From AP-15 sp963700185 (GTDB lineage: Bacteria; Pseudomonadota; Alphaproteobacteria; ATCC43930; CGMCC-115725), in NCBI GenBank assembly GCA_963700185.1, contig CAVOWP010000010.1, positions 70,396-134,395 on the forward strand: a stretch of DNA of 64,000 bases. Reading direction: 5' to 3'. Of this stretch, positions 1-9,849 are shown in pieces. The notes under the pieces were generated by a model. It was not told where the DNA came from. It did not search any database and worked only from the letters and a program-made list of their open reading frames with translations. The stretch's first letter is position 1. Each line of letters begins with the position of its first letter. The position numbers and the translations under genes were made by a program.

Positions 1-609
1 TTCCTCAACCCGCGCCTTCGCAAATACGCGACCGCGCCGATCGATATTCTCGAGATCGGAGCCGGCCGCTCGACCGTGGCGCCGATCCTGTCGGCCGCAG
101 GGTTGCCCGTCGCCGGGCTGACCTTGCTCGACAAATCGGCCGCGATGCTGCAACACTCGCGGCACTGGGCAGAGCGCGGCGCGCGGCTGGTCGTCGACGA
201 CGCCTGCGCGCCGCAATTGCCGCCGGAAAGCTTCGGCTTGATTGTCGCCTCCTTGGGCGACCCGTACAATTGCCGGTCGTTTTGGAAGTCGACTGAGAGG
301 CTGCTGCAGCCGCGCGGAATCTGCCTCTTCACGATTCCGGCGCGCGAATGGGCTGAGCGCTTCCGCCGTGCGTCGGCATTATCGCTGGCCGAATTCGCGC
401 TCGCGGACGGCAACACCGTCCTGGTTCGCTCGAAAATACCGCCCCTCGACGAACAAATTCGTCTCGTAACCGAGGCCGGCCTGCAGGTAATCGAGACGCA
501 GGGTCTGGCGGCCGCGCATCTGTCGGGCCCACGTTCTGCGAAACTCCTCGTGACCGCAGAAACGGCAGGGCTACCGATCGTGCACGGGTTGGTTGCTCAG
601 AAAGCCTGA
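1..609 (+). CDS. SAM-dependent class I methyltransferase, 5' end outside window
   Basis: The frame is open from base 1 and the N-terminus lies outside the window. The first visible residues contain the class I SAM-binding motif DILEIGAGRS, followed by a segment like motif II (LTLLDKSAAML) and an acidic motif III region (VVDDACA). These indicate an AdoMet-dependent methyltransferase of the Methyltransf_11/25 type. The substrate cannot be read from the sequence. An internal GTG at 76 could be called as a start, but the SAM motif upstream of it in frame shows the gene begins earlier. Its last 13 bases overlap the end of the convergent kinase gene. Confidence 0.75.
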   Translation, partial: FLNPRLRKYATAPIDILEIGAGRSTVAPILSAAGLPVAGLTLLDKSAAMLQHSRHWAERGARLVVDDACAPQLPPESFGLIVASLGDPYNCRSFWKSTERLLQPRGICLFTIPAREWAERFRRASALSLAEFALADGNTVLVRSKIPPLDEQIRLVTEAGLQVIETQGLAAAHLSGPRSAKLLVTAETAGLPIVHGLVAQKA

Positions 610-1229
610 CCCGTCTTGATCGCCTGCGCGAGAGCGCCGAGACGAGAACTGAGCGCAAGCGCTTCCGAGTTTGTTACGAAGTCACATTGGTCGGTGTCTA
701 TGTCGACGACGCGGATGTTGTGCTGCTTCGTCAGCCTGTCCAGATTCTCGTCGATCTTGTCTCTCAGTTGGAGAAGATAGCTCTCTGGGATTCTGCGTTC
801 GGGTGCGCGCCCGCGACGCTGGATTCGGTCGAGCTGTGTCGCCGGCGCGCATTTCAGCCGAATAATGATGTCGGGCAATCCGATCCGACGCGCAAGTCTT
901 TCATATAGCGTCTGTACGATCTCGAAATCCTTCTCCTCGCCCGCGGTCAGACCCGCATATGCCAAATCCTGGAACATTGCGAAGTCGCAGACGATGTCGC
1001 GCGAATCCGATTTCATTGCCTCGCGAATCGCATCACTGTGAAACAATAAAAAACTGATATTTTTTTCCAGTCCGAACTTCGTCGGCGCCGCGTAGAATTT
1101 TTCCCAGAACGGTATTTCTCGGTATTTCTCCCAAACCAGCCGAAACGAGCCATGGTGCATGAGCCGGCCGGCCAGCGCGGTTTTCCCTGTCGCTATACCG
1201 CCGCAGATTTCAATCCTAATCACCTTCAA
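597..1229 (-). CDS. Deoxynucleoside kinase (dNK family)
   Basis: This 210-aa P-loop kinase has Walker A GGIATGKT at residues 10-17, an acidic ARD-like region and a lid-like arginine-rich stretch (RIQRRGRAPERR), as in the dCK/dGK/dNK family. Such enzymes phosphorylate deoxynucleosides in the cytoplasm for dNTP salvage. The gene overlaps the upstream cytidine deaminase by 4 bp (ATGA), so the two are translationally coupled and probably act together in pyrimidine nucleoside salvage. Which base it prefers cannot be told. A distant P-loop kinase of other specificity remains possible. Confidence 0.7.
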   Translation of the reverse strand: MKVIRIEICGGIATGKTALAGRLMHHGSFRLVWEKYREIPFWEKFYAAPTKFGLEKNISFLLFHSDAIREAMKSDSRDIVCDFAMFQDLAYAGLTAGEEKDFEIVQTLYERLARRIGLPDIIIRLKCAPATQLDRIQRRGRAPERRIPESYLLQLRDKIDENLDRLTKQHNIRVVDIDTDQCDFVTNSEALALSSRLGALAQAIKTGQAF

Positions 1230-1786
1230 ACTCCACCCACACCGGGTATGGATTTATCGGTGTCGCGCCGCAATTTGCGGACACGCTCAATTAATATTGA
1301 GCGCTCGTTCAACCATTGATCGTCTTGATCGAGATTATGTGGGCCAAAACCCGCCGGCAGGAGTTCCGAGATCGTCGCCTGCATGATCTTATCCAGATCG
1401 CCATTGCAGGACATTATTCGGATGTCGAACCTCGACCGTTGAGCCGCCTCTGCGATCACCTGTCGACAGCTCCCGCAGGGCGTGACAATCATGGAGCTAT
1501 CCGGCGGACGACTGAACCTGTGACCGACGATGGCGATCGCGCGAACCTCGAAATCGCCCACCGAATTGGCGCACGCGATGGCGCACACCTCGGCGCAAAT
1601 GCTCGGAGCGTAGGCGGCATTCTCAAGGTTGCTGCCTCGAAAAATATGCCCCGAGCCAGTCCACACCGCAGCCCCGACGGCAAAGCCCGAGTAAGGGGCG
1701 TAAGCATGCTCCGACGCATCGCGCGCCTCGAGAACGAGACGGCGGTCAAGGTCGTCCAGATCGTCCAGCTTTTGTAAACGGCTCAT
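1226..1786 (-). CDS. cdd: Cytidine deaminase-like protein
   Basis: The zinc-binding signature of cytidine deaminases is present: C64-A-E66 in a CAEVCAI context and PCGSC at 103-107. It converts (deoxy)cytidine to (deoxy)uridine plus ammonia in the cytoplasm. At 186 aa it is longer than the usual tetrameric enzyme of about 130 aa, with a charged C-terminal extension beyond residue ~140 that I do not recognise. It is first in a two-gene operon with the nucleoside kinase. Confidence 0.8.
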   Translation of the reverse strand: MSRLQKLDDLDDLDRRLVLEARDASEHAYAPYSGFAVGAAVWTGSGHIFRGSNLENAAYAPSICAEVCAIACANSVGDFEVRAIAIVGHRFSRPPDSSMIVTPCGSCRQVIAEAAQRSRFDIRIMSCNGDLDKIMQATISELLPAGFGPHNLDQDDQWLNERSILIERVRKLRRDTDKSIPGVGGV

Positions 1787-1988
1787 CTTTATGCTCGCTA
1801 TTGAAGAAAGGGTCGCGGCCGGTGTGGTAGGACGTCGGTCGCGAACGAACCAGCACCAGCGCCCATCAGGGTAGCATATCGACCGATTGCGTCGGTCCTG
1901 GCACTTTTGCCCTTGCCAACCGCCGGCGATACTCGTGTAGATGACGCGACATGCTCAACCTCGATACAAGCCCATGCGCGCGCTGCTT

Positions 1989-2190
1989 TCAGGCCATCTG
2001 GATCTTGTCATTGTACGCCCGCGCCAGCGCAAAGCCACGTCCGGGTCGTGTACCGGGAGAACCCTTCGGCAAACCACGTCGGATACGACATGGTCTGGTC
2101 CACCTCCATCGCGTCCATGTCGGCGAGGATGGCTGCAGGTCCCAAGCGCCCTAGTTCATCGGATCGCGCGCACGTGGGTCGAGTTTGCCG
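1989..2190 (-). pseudogene. Amidohydrolase_2 family fragment
   Basis: On the minus strand a short stretch reads ILADMDAMEVDQTMSYPTW and continues with EGFSRY, then after a one-base frame change GFALARAYNDKIQMA and a stop at 1989. This is the layout of an internal segment of TIM-barrel amidohydrolase_2 proteins (LxDMDxxGxDxxxxYP ... ALARAYND). Both ends are missing. It is a remnant, not a working gene. Confidence 0.5.
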
Positions 2191-2510
2191 ACTGAATCCC
2201 AGTTTACGCCAGATCGCTACAGCTGATGGCGTGGCCAGGTTAGGTTTTGCTATTGCGGAAGATATCGCGGTGGATCTTCAGATGCGAGCAGGTCCGGCAA
2301 ATGACGGCGGCTGTTAGGGCCCGCCGAGCTGTTTTCGAGCCGCTCCACCGAAGGACGAGTCCACCCATCTCGGCCGTTCGCCGCAGTTGTCGCGAAGGGC
2401 AGCGTGCTGTCCGTCGCATGTGTGCCGTGTCGCAGCTTCGGTGACGCCGTTCCAAATCAACCCGGATCGCGATAGGCTTTCTTGAACCGGCTGTGTAGTT
2501 GAGGGGAAGC
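2191..2510. other. Non-coding or degraded stretch
   Basis: No convincing gene. Short open frames on both strands lack family motifs and ribosome-binding sites. The last ~20 bases carry the ribosome-binding site of the next gene. Confidence 0.4.
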
Positions 2511-2861
2511 ATGGACTTTCACGCCAACTACGTATCCACTTCTGTCTTCGGCGATGGCGACTACTACCAAGCCATGTTCGAAGCCGAGCAAGATACGGAT
2601 GACCTTGATAGCCCGTATCTCTTGATCCAAAGGCAATTCGAAGATCCAGATGACAATTGGTGCTACATCGAAACGCATGACGAGAAATACTGCGGTCATT
2701 TTCTATTACGCCGCGTCGATTTCACGCCGCAGAAGTTGTCAATCGAGCTCGATCGTCCGAGGGACAATCTTGTCAGCGTGACCCTTGCGATGGCGGCCAC
2801 GGATTTCGCAGAAGCATCACAGGTGGTAAAGATCATTAGTGGCGAGATCGAGCTTCCCTGA
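2511..2861 (+). CDS. Hypothetical acidic protein
   Basis: This 116-aa acidic protein starts at ATG 2511 with GAGGGG immediately upstream, which is preferred over the in-frame TTG at 2499. It has no signal peptide or membrane segment. Its sequence alternates predicted beta strands with an acidic, aromatic-rich first half (FGDGDYYQAMFEAEQ) and looks like a folded small soluble domain. I do not recognise the family. An immunity-protein-like role is conceivable only from size and charge. It stands alone between degraded sequences. Confidence 0.6.
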   Translation: MDFHANYVSTSVFGDGDYYQAMFEAEQDTDDLDSPYLLIQRQFEDPDDNWCYIETHDEKYCGHFLLRRVDFTPQKLSIELDRPRDNLVSVTLAMAATDFAEASQVVKIISGEIELP

Positions 2862-3151
2862 TGCGCGCGCTGCCTAATCAAATGTCAGAGTCGCGTCACT
2901 CGCGTCGGTTCGTGCCCATGGCAAGCGCGTCCGCTGAAGGCCAACTGTCAGACCTTCTCGATCCCGATCAGCTCGTCCGAGGGGTGCCAAGTCCGGACAT
3001 AGCGCTTCCGTTGAAAGGTGCCGGTAAATGATTTAGTTTTGACTCCGTAGCTACTGCGGAAGCAACGGAAGTCCGCGGTCCGGGTGCATTCGGCGCTGCG
3101 CTCCGGAACTTAATCAAAAGTTGCCGCGAACTGAGCGACTTCGGAGGCGTC

Positions 3152-5161
3152 ATGCTCGCACGAGCACTAGCTATTTTCGTAGCCGTTCTGGTGACCTTTC
3201 AGACGGCGCAGGCGCGCATTACTAAAATAACGATCACGCGCGTCGAGTCCCCAACTTTTGAGGGTCGGTCATTTGGCGATGTCGGCCAGTACGAAAAACT
3301 CGTTGGCCGAGTTGCGGGTGAGATCGATCCCGCCGATCCGCACAATTCTGTGATTACTGATATCAACCTAGCGCCGCGCAACGCAGGCGGGAAGGTCGAG
3401 TATGAAACCGACATTATGATTCTTGCGCCCCATCGATCGTTCGAAGGGCAACCATAAGGTCTGGTACGAGCTGACCAATCGGGGCTCGGTCGTGGCATTT
3501 CATCAGCTCAACGACGTGTCGAGCGGTGGCAATGACCCAACAAAAGCGGCGGACGCAGGTAATGGCTTTTTGATGAGGCGGGGGTACAGCATTCTAATCA
3601 GCGGATGGGACACCACAGCAGCGCCAGGCAGCAGCCGCTTCACGATTAAGGCGCCAATCGCAGTCAATCCCGATGGGTCGCCGATCATTGGCCCGGCGAT
3701 GGAGGAATTTGTTATCGACGACAATTCGACCATCAGCGGACCGTTGACTTATCCCGCTGCAACGCTCGACAAGGCAAAGGCGAAGCTGACGATGCGTGTA
3801 CGTTACGAAGATCAGCCAAGCGTGGTCGCAGTTGATAGATGGGACTATACCAATGAGGACGGCAAAGCGGTCAAGCTCGCGGGAGATCGCACACCGTTTC
3901 AGCAAGGTATGCTTTATGAGTTCATTTACCAGGCGAAGAACCCGGTCGTGTCCGGGATTGGATTTGCCGCGATTCGCGATCTAGCGTCATTCGTGCGCGC
4001 CGCGCAAATGGACGATGATGGCACTGCAAATCCGCTAGTTGGCGAAGCTGCGGTGGTTTACACGGGGTGCGTTTCTCAGCCCTGCCGAACCATGCACGAT
4101 TTCGTTATGCTGGGATTTAACGCAGATGAGAACGGGAAAATTGCAATCGACGGCATCGTTAACTGGATCGGCGGGCAACGGGTATCTACATGAATTATCG
4201 ATTTGCCCAACCGTTCCGAACCCACCGACAGCACATTGCACGCTGGTTCCCAGAGTTCCAGGGCCCATTCACCAATCAGGTGACGTTCGATTCAGTCACC
4301 GGCAAGACCAACGGCAGGCTGGCGCGGTGCTCGGCAACCAAGACCTGCCAGAAGATCTTTGAGGTGAATTCAGCGAACGAGTATTGGGCCAAAAACATGG
4401 CCGTGGCCCTCGTCGATAATGCCGGCCGTGACCTTACCGAAGAGCCTGCAAATGTGCGCTCATATTTTATCGCGAGCCTGCCCCACCAGGGCGGTATCGG
4501 CGCGACAGGAACGGGCATTTGTCAGCAGAACCGCAATCCACTTGTGGCCAACGCTGTGTTACGCGCGCTTCTCGTCTCCATGGACGAGTGGGTGTCGAGC
4601 GGCGTCGAGCCGCCGGCAAATCGCATTCCGCGCGTGGCTGACGGCACACTCGTGCCGCCGTTACCGCAAACGAAGCAGGGGTTTCCTGAGATCCCCGGTG
4701 TTAAATATAACGGCCGCATGCATACCGGCGACCTGTTCGACTACGGACCGCAGTTTAACAACGGAATTCTGACCGTTCTACCGCCACGCCTTGTCGGCAC
4801 GCCTTATCCGGCCTTGGTTCCACGGACCGATCCGGATGGCAATGATATCGCCGGCATACGACTGCCGGAGGTTGCGGTTCCGCTCGCGACATACACGGGC
4901 TGGAACCTGCGTGCCCTTCCGGCAGGCGGCGACGACGGCTGCGATCATTTCGGACAGCAGATCGACTTTGCCCGCACCAAGTCGGAGCGTATCGCTACCG
5001 GCGACCCCCGCCCTTCACTTGAAGAGCGCTACCCGAGCCACGCCGATTATGTGAACGCGGTCACTTCGGTGGCAAACGGGCTCGTCCGTGATCGCCTGCT
5101 CCTCGAGGAAGATGCTAAAGCCTACGTCACGAAAGCGCAGACCACTTCAGTCGGAAACTAG
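3152..5161 (+). pseudogene. Alpha/beta hydrolase domain protein (Abhydrolase_10-like), frameshifted
   Basis: Three consecutive plus frames together make one secreted hydrolase-like protein. It has an N-terminal signal (MLARALAIFVAVLVTF), then RSFGDVGQYEKLVGR and APRNAGGKVEY, the middle part with NRGSVVAFHQLND, and the C-terminal part with MNYRFAQPFRTHRQHI and YTGWNLRALPAGGDDGCDHF. The frame changes at ~3425, where one extra base splits the ILRPID-type motif, and again at ~4175-4190 (NWIGG to GIYMNYRF). Coding character is preserved on both sides, so decay is recent or the indels are sequencing errors. Function of the family is poorly known; substrate unknown. Confidence 0.7.
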
Positions 5162-6301
5162 CGCCCCAGGTTAATGAAAATTGAGTAGCAAAAACGAGTG
5201 TGGTGCACGTCGGCTTTGGGTCATAGGCGGTAAACCTCGAAGTGAGCATATATTTTCTGGTTGCCCTCCGATAGCCGACCTTTGACGGAGGGTTGCCGTC
5301 CATCGGGAACGCATTAAGCTCTTGGTTGCGGCACCTGAAAACCAACACCGACGCTGGCTAGTCGCGTGACCGGACTCGGTGGTGTCGCGCCTTGCCCAGC
5401 AACGAAAACGAAATCACCACATCGGCCCGACGGAATCCAATAGGTTTGGGGGGCGGTCGCGTTTTCGTGGTTACTGGGGATACGCCGTTGGGATACACAC
5501 GAACGAGAAAAAGGATTAGGAAACCGCAGAAACCCTAGCTTTTTGGGAAGCTGACGCCGAATCCCTCCGACTCCGCCGGTGAATTGTTGTCGGCTCTCCG
5601 TGGCCTTTTCCTCTGATGGGCACTGATGCAGTCCCACCTCCTGAAAGGTTGAATGTCTGCAATGAGAGCCGCAGACGCAATGGCGCTACTGGGCCGAATC
5701 TCCGGCTTTGCGATTACGCGCCAGCAGTTTCTGTATGGTGTAACGGGGAGGCCCGCAGAGGTGGGCCGGCGCGGATCGTCCCTTGGCGATCCGATGCCGG
5801 AAATTTTGCGCTGCTTCAGGAGTCCGGCGGATTAGGCGCGTGATCGAGGTGTTGCACCGATGCAGTGCTGCCGAGGGGATGACCTCGTTCGTCCCGGAAG
5901 GGGCTCGGATCGGGCGATGGCGCCGCAAAGCAAAGGGCAGAATGGAGCGGAGATCCGCAGCGGTGACGGGGGAGCCTGTCGGTGCAGCGTATTCATTAAT
6001 CGAGCTCGTCGAGTGCGGCTGCCCAAGGGCCCTTTACCTCGTGATGCCCGAAGGGTAGCCCGCTGCCGAAGGGCCGGACTCGACCCTCAAGAGCCATTCA
6101 GCCTTCGCGCCGGGAATGGCTCTTCACGCCCCGGAGCAGTCATTCGCGGCCCGCCCGAGGGTCGGGTCAATGGGCCAATCCCGGGTTCGATCGCGTGAAG
6201 CGCGGATGGTTGGGATCCGGCCGCTGAGCTTGAATAAACTATATGATTGTCCCTCTCTTGGGATTCTGAAGATCCTCTTTCTGGGAGGCTCAAGGCCTAC
6301 G
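5162..6301. other. 1.1-kb stretch without a convincing gene
   Basis: It holds the diverged repeat at 5230-5255 and several short frames with no ribosome-binding site or recognisable domain. A minus-strand stretch near 5340-5420 reads SGRCGDFVFVAGQ, vaguely like RidA proteins, but is too short to call. The 3' end contains the leader of the amidohydrolase gene, with GGGAGG at 6283-6288. Confidence 0.4.
5230..5255 (+). repeat. Diverged 26-bp repeat, copy 1
   Basis: GTAAACCTCGAAGTGAGCAT followed by ATATTT. It matches the sequence at 60352-60377 at 22 of 26 positions by direct reading. Both copies lie in gene-poor, remnant-rich DNA. It could be part of an intergenic repeat or an IS end. Confidence 0.45.
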
Positions 6302-7711
6302 ATGGTTCGGAAGCTGAAACTTGCGCTTTGTCCGCCGCTCGTGTTGGCGGTGCTTTTTGTCGGGCTTTGCCGGCCGAGTTTGGGACAAGGTGACGCAGAT
6401 TTGGAAGCGCCCGGCTTGGCGCCCTTTCCTACTACCTTGGCCCGCGGCGCGACGCTGTTTCAGAACGTCCGGATCTTCGACGGGAAAAGCGAGGTCCTCT
6501 CGGCTCCCTCCAACGTGTTGGTGAAGGGCAACACCATTGAACGCATTTCTGTGAGCCCGATCACCGTCGAGGCGAATGCCAATGTCCGCGTCATTGCGGC
6601 GGACGGGCGGGTGCTGATGCCAGGCCTCATAGATGCGCACTGGCACGCGTTCATGGCGGCGACACCCCAGATGGTCGTGCTGACCGCCGACGCACCCTAC
6701 CTCCATCTTTTGGCCGCGCGACAGGCCGAAGCGACTTTGATGAGAGGTTTCACTACTGTGCGCGACCTTGGCGGGCCCGTGTTCGGGCTCAAGCGAGCCA
6801 TCGACGAAGGCGTGATGGTTGGTCCACGCATCTATCCGTCGGGTGCCTTCATCTCGCAAACCTCAGGACATGGGGATTTTCGATTTGTCTTTGAGGTCCC
6901 GCGAACGCTGGGCGCGCCGTTGAGCCACTCCGAGGTCGAGGGCATCGCGGCCATCGCCGACAGCCCCGATGAGGTGCGCCTGCGAGCGAGAGAGCAGTTG
7001 AGGAACGGCGCCAGCCAGATCAAGCTGATGGCGGGCGGTGGCGTCAACTCGCCACACAATCCGATCGAATTGACCCAATACACCGAAGCGGAAATCCATG
7101 CCGCGGTCGAGGCCGCGGAGAATTGGGGCACCTACGTTACCGTTCACGCATATCTGCCGCGGGCGATCCGGCAAGCGATCGCCGCCGGGGTCAAGTGCAT
7201 CGAGCACGGACATTTGATCGACGAACCCACCGCCAAGCTGCTTGCCGACAAGGGTATTTGGTGGAGCTTGCAGCCACTCCTAGATGACGAAGACGTGCCG
7301 GCAATGAGCCCGGAATCTCGGAAGAAGGCATTGCAAGTATTCGCCGGAACAGACAACGCCTATCGGCTGGCGAGGAAGTACAACGTCAAGACGGCTTTTG
7401 GCACCGATATCCTGTTCGATGCGAGAATAGCCGGCCGTCAGGGCGCGATACTCGCCAAGATGGTCCGCTGGTACACGCCTGCCGAAGCTCTCGAAATGGC
7501 TACCGCAGACAACGGCGAGCTGATGGCGCTTTCCGGGTTCATCAATCCTTATCCCGGAAAGCTTGGCGTCGTCGAAGAAGGCGCGCTCGCAGACCTGCTG
7601 CTAGTCGACGGCAATCCGTTAGAAAACATCAAGCTCGTCGAAAATCCCGACAAAAACTTCCTGGTCATTATGAAGGACGGCATAGTCTACAAAAACGCGA
7701 TGTCCAAGTGA
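6302..7711 (+). CDS. Secreted metal-dependent amidohydrolase (imidazolonepropionase-like)
   Basis: The chosen ATG at 6302 (469 aa) gives a classic Sec signal peptide (MVRKLKLALCPPLVLAVLF ... SLGQ) and has GGGAGG upstream. The mature protein carries the amidohydrolase barrel ligands: HxH in GLIDAHWHAF, the lysine in QIKLMAGGG, histidines in VTVHAY and CIEHGH, and the aspartate in TAFGTDILFD. The C-terminal beta-sandwich strand is KLGVVEEGALADLLLVDGNP. It belongs to the imidazolonepropionase-related group of periplasmic peptidases and lactonases, usually of unassigned substrate. No neighbour shares its strand and function, so it is probably monocistronic. Confidence 0.8.
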   Translation: MVRKLKLALCPPLVLAVLFVGLCRPSLGQGDADLEAPGLAPFPTTLARGATLFQNVRIFDGKSEVLSAPSNVLVKGNTIERISVSPITVEANANVRVIAADGRVLMPGLIDAHWHAFMAATPQMVVLTADAPYLHLLAARQAEATLMRGFTTVRDLGGPVFGLKRAIDEGVMVGPRIYPSGAFISQTSGHGDFRFVFEVPRTLGAPLSHSEVEGIAAIADSPDEVRLRAREQLRNGASQIKLMAGGGVNSPHNPIELTQYTEAEIHAAVEAAENWGTYVTVHAYLPRAIRQAIAAGVKCIEHGHLIDEPTAKLLADKGIWWSLQPLLDDEDVPAMSPESRKKALQVFAGTDNAYRLARKYNVKTAFGTDILFDARIAGRQGAILAKMVRWYTPAEALEMATADNGELMALSGFINPYPGKLGVVEEGALADLLLVDGNPLENIKLVENPDKNFLVIMKDGIVYKNAMSK

Positions 7712-7940
7712 GCACTATTGTTTGTCGAGTTTTGGGCGCGGGCGGTAATCGCTCAATGAACCCGTGATAGCGTTTCCCTTCATGTCCTCGGTCGAAATCC
7801 ACCCAATCATCGATGCCACTACCAATGGCTGTTATTATCGGCGCATAGGCGACGAAGCGGGCGCCGGAGGCGCACAGAACGCCCGACCTTTTTTTGCTTG
7901 GTGGACGGAATGCTGCGGCGTGGGAACTGCACTGGTTGTG

Positions 7941-8954
7941 CTAGAATCCGCGGAGCAGCGCACCGAAATCCGCTCGATCCGGTAGTACGCGGTGGTGTGG
8001 GGTTGCGCCCAGCTCTAAGCCGACCAGTGCAGCCGACCGCACCTCGCGGGGGCTGTATCCGAACTCTCGTTTGAAAGCCCGGCTGAAACTAGAGGCATCC
8101 GCAAAGCAGAGGTTCTCGGCTATTGCCGAGACCGATTGGGTTGTCCCGGGATCGGACAGGACGGCCCGCGCTTCGAGCAGCCTCTGGAGATGAATGTATC
8201 GGGCCACACCGCCCGTATCTTCGAACAACCGATACAGACTGGAACGGGACATTCCGACGAGCCGGCTGAGGCTCTTCGGCCCTAGGGTGGACGTTTGCAG
8301 GTGCCGGCGGACAGCCTGCCTCACCCGCTCCTTGCGGCCGAGATCGACCTGCCCTTTGGCGACGGCCATACGCTCCGTCGATGGAGCGACCGCCGCGGCG
8401 ATCATTGCTCCAACAGCGTTTGTCAGTCGGGGGAAGTCGCCCTCGGTCACGGCCGGCAGGTGGCGCTCCAGAGCCAACATATAGTCGCCGAGCAGATGTC
8501 CGAGAGGCGTATCCAGCACCGACCCGCACGCATCGAGCAGAGGCGCAATATCCCGAAAAGCGTCGCGCGGCATAAGGAAGCTGACTCGATCTATATGCGT
8601 CCGCTCATGCAAGAATTCTTGTCCGAGCGAAGAGAGAAAGGGCACTTTCGCAGGTACCTCCACTGCGGTCCCAGCCGTGTTCATGAAATGTGTGCCCCGG
8701 ACGCAGTAGCTGATGACCCAATGATCGATAGGATCGCGCCTGAGGTTGCTCTTCGTTCGTGCGACACGAACAGGAGGCGCGGAGGTTCGGCTCATCGCCA
8801 AGCCGCCAAGTTTCCATAAATGCACCTCGGCCGGAAATCCGTACCTGGTCGATTGTTCAGGTAGGAAATCGAGGACGGGCTGATGCCACTCGCGCCAAGC
8901 TTCGAATTGATCGCGAGAGCGAAGAACCTGCGTTGCAAAAATCTCCGGTTTCAT
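7941..8954 (-). CDS. AraC-family transcriptional regulator
   Basis: The C-terminal ~100 residues hold two helix-turn-helix motifs (SLSRLVGMSRSSLYRLFED and AIAENLCFADASSFSRAFKR) ending in FGYSPREVR, the AraC/XylS DNA-binding domain. The N-terminal half resembles the AraC_binding_2 (cupin-like) ligand domain of NphR/FeaR regulators. The start is placed at ATG 8954 because GGGGGA lies directly upstream; the longer open frame to 9122 reads as non-coding. It is divergent from the cupin gene at 9446, which is its likely target. Confidence 0.8.
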   Translation of the reverse strand: MKPEIFATQVLRSRDQFEAWREWHQPVLDFLPEQSTRYGFPAEVHLWKLGGLAMSRTSAPPVRVARTKSNLRRDPIDHWVISYCVRGTHFMNTAGTAVEVPAKVPFLSSLGQEFLHERTHIDRVSFLMPRDAFRDIAPLLDACGSVLDTPLGHLLGDYMLALERHLPAVTEGDFPRLTNAVGAMIAAAVAPSTERMAVAKGQVDLGRKERVRQAVRRHLQTSTLGPKSLSRLVGMSRSSLYRLFEDTGGVARYIHLQRLLEARAVLSDPGTTQSVSAIAENLCFADASSFSRAFKREFGYSPREVRSAALVGLELGATPHHRVLPDRADFGALLRGF

Positions 8955-9445
8955 TTCCCCCGTCCGGCAGCCGCGAGTTGAGCGAGGCGGGAGACCGCTC
9001 GCCACGCAGGTTACTAACATCAATTGCTTGCTCGAAGAATGGTGTTGATTGGTCTGTATCACGGGCACCACTCGACGAGGGGCATCCGCTCCCTGGTCGA
9101 GCGGGAGTGCAATCGTCTCCAACCTATGTCCGGTTTCGGCGCAACTTCCCCGTTCCCGCGCGCTCCAGCGAAGGTCCCTTCACCGAACCCACAACGGCCG
9201 CTCAGCCTTGGCGGCGGCAACCGCGCTTGATGCCCCATTTGCGTCATTTGCCGACCCGCTGCACGTCCGTCTCAGATAAAGAGTACTTTCCGTATGAGCC
9301 GCAGTGCGGCCGCCGGGAGCCACGCCGCCGGCACGCCCCCGGAGGGTGTGCTGGCCGTTGTGTGCCTGGACAATCCGCCCGACAATACGGGGGGCCAAGG
9401 CCCTATGGACTTCGCTGCCTTCACGGGAACCCAGGAGGAATGCCC
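8955..9445. promoter_or_regulatory. Divergent intergenic region, AraC regulator / cupin
   Basis: This ~490-bp gap lies between two divergent genes and should hold both promoters and any AraC-type operator. I see no clear direct repeats that would define the operator. A plus-strand open frame runs through it into the cupin gene, but it is arginine/proline-rich and lacks a start site. Confidence 0.4.
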
Positions 9446-9787
9446 ATGGCGTTTGTCAGATGCTATACCGGCACGGATGGTCAGTCACACTTTGAGGACC
9501 TCGACCTACTCCCACCTGACATGGAGAGGTCAATCGAGCAGGCCGCCAGCAGTATCACTTTCACGCGTTCGCCCAACGGCCGTTTCAGCGATTGGCACAA
9601 TGCGCCGCGCCGCCAGTACGCCATTTTCCTCTCCGGAGGCCAGATGGAGGTCGTGATCGGCGATGGGACCACCCGGCGGTTCGGCCCTGGAGATGCCGTC
9701 CTGTTCGAAGACCTCACGGGACAAGGGCACACCAGCCGGAGCGTCGGTGGGGACCGCCTGACCGCTATCGTGCCCTTAGCGGATTAG
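9446..9787 (+). CDS. Cupin-domain protein
   Basis: This 113-aa single-domain cupin has AGGAGGA six bases before ATG 9446. It shows the cupin pattern YAIFLSGGQMEVVIGDG and RRFGPGDAVLFEDLTGQGH. The usual first-motif histidines are reduced (metal ligands incomplete), while G-H at the end of motif 2 is retained. The role is unknown; such proteins often bind small molecules or act as isomerases. Its divergent AraC neighbour suggests an inducible gene. Confidence 0.7.
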   Translation: MAFVRCYTGTDGQSHFEDLDLLPPDMERSIEQAASSITFTRSPNGRFSDWHNAPRRQYAIFLSGGQMEVVIGDGTTRRFGPGDAVLFEDLTGQGHTSRSVGGDRLTAIVPLAD

Positions 9788-9849
9788 CCTCCTCCCGTGG
9801 GTCGTGTACCCGAAGGTAAGCTCAGTTTCCTGTTTTTGGCTCTCGCTTG

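Noticed and set aside
1893..1911. Sigma-54-like TGGCACTTTTGCCCTTGC upstream of degraded DNA
   Set aside because: The GG and GC elements are 9 or 15 bp apart instead of 12, so it does not fit the -24/-12 spacing.
2953..3050. Minus-strand stretch ending YVRTWHPSDELIGIEKV and a stop
   Set aside because: It looks like a protein C-terminus, but I cannot name a family and nothing upstream continues it.
5314..5637. RidA-like stretch SGRCGDFVFVAGQGATPP on the minus strand
   Set aside because: Only about 18 residues resemble RidA; the rest of the frame does not, and there is no start signal.
8759..9445. N-terminal extension of the cupin frame by more than 200 codons
   Set aside because: The upstream part is arginine/proline-rich and antisense to the AraC gene; a strong ribosome-binding site marks ATG 9446 as the start.
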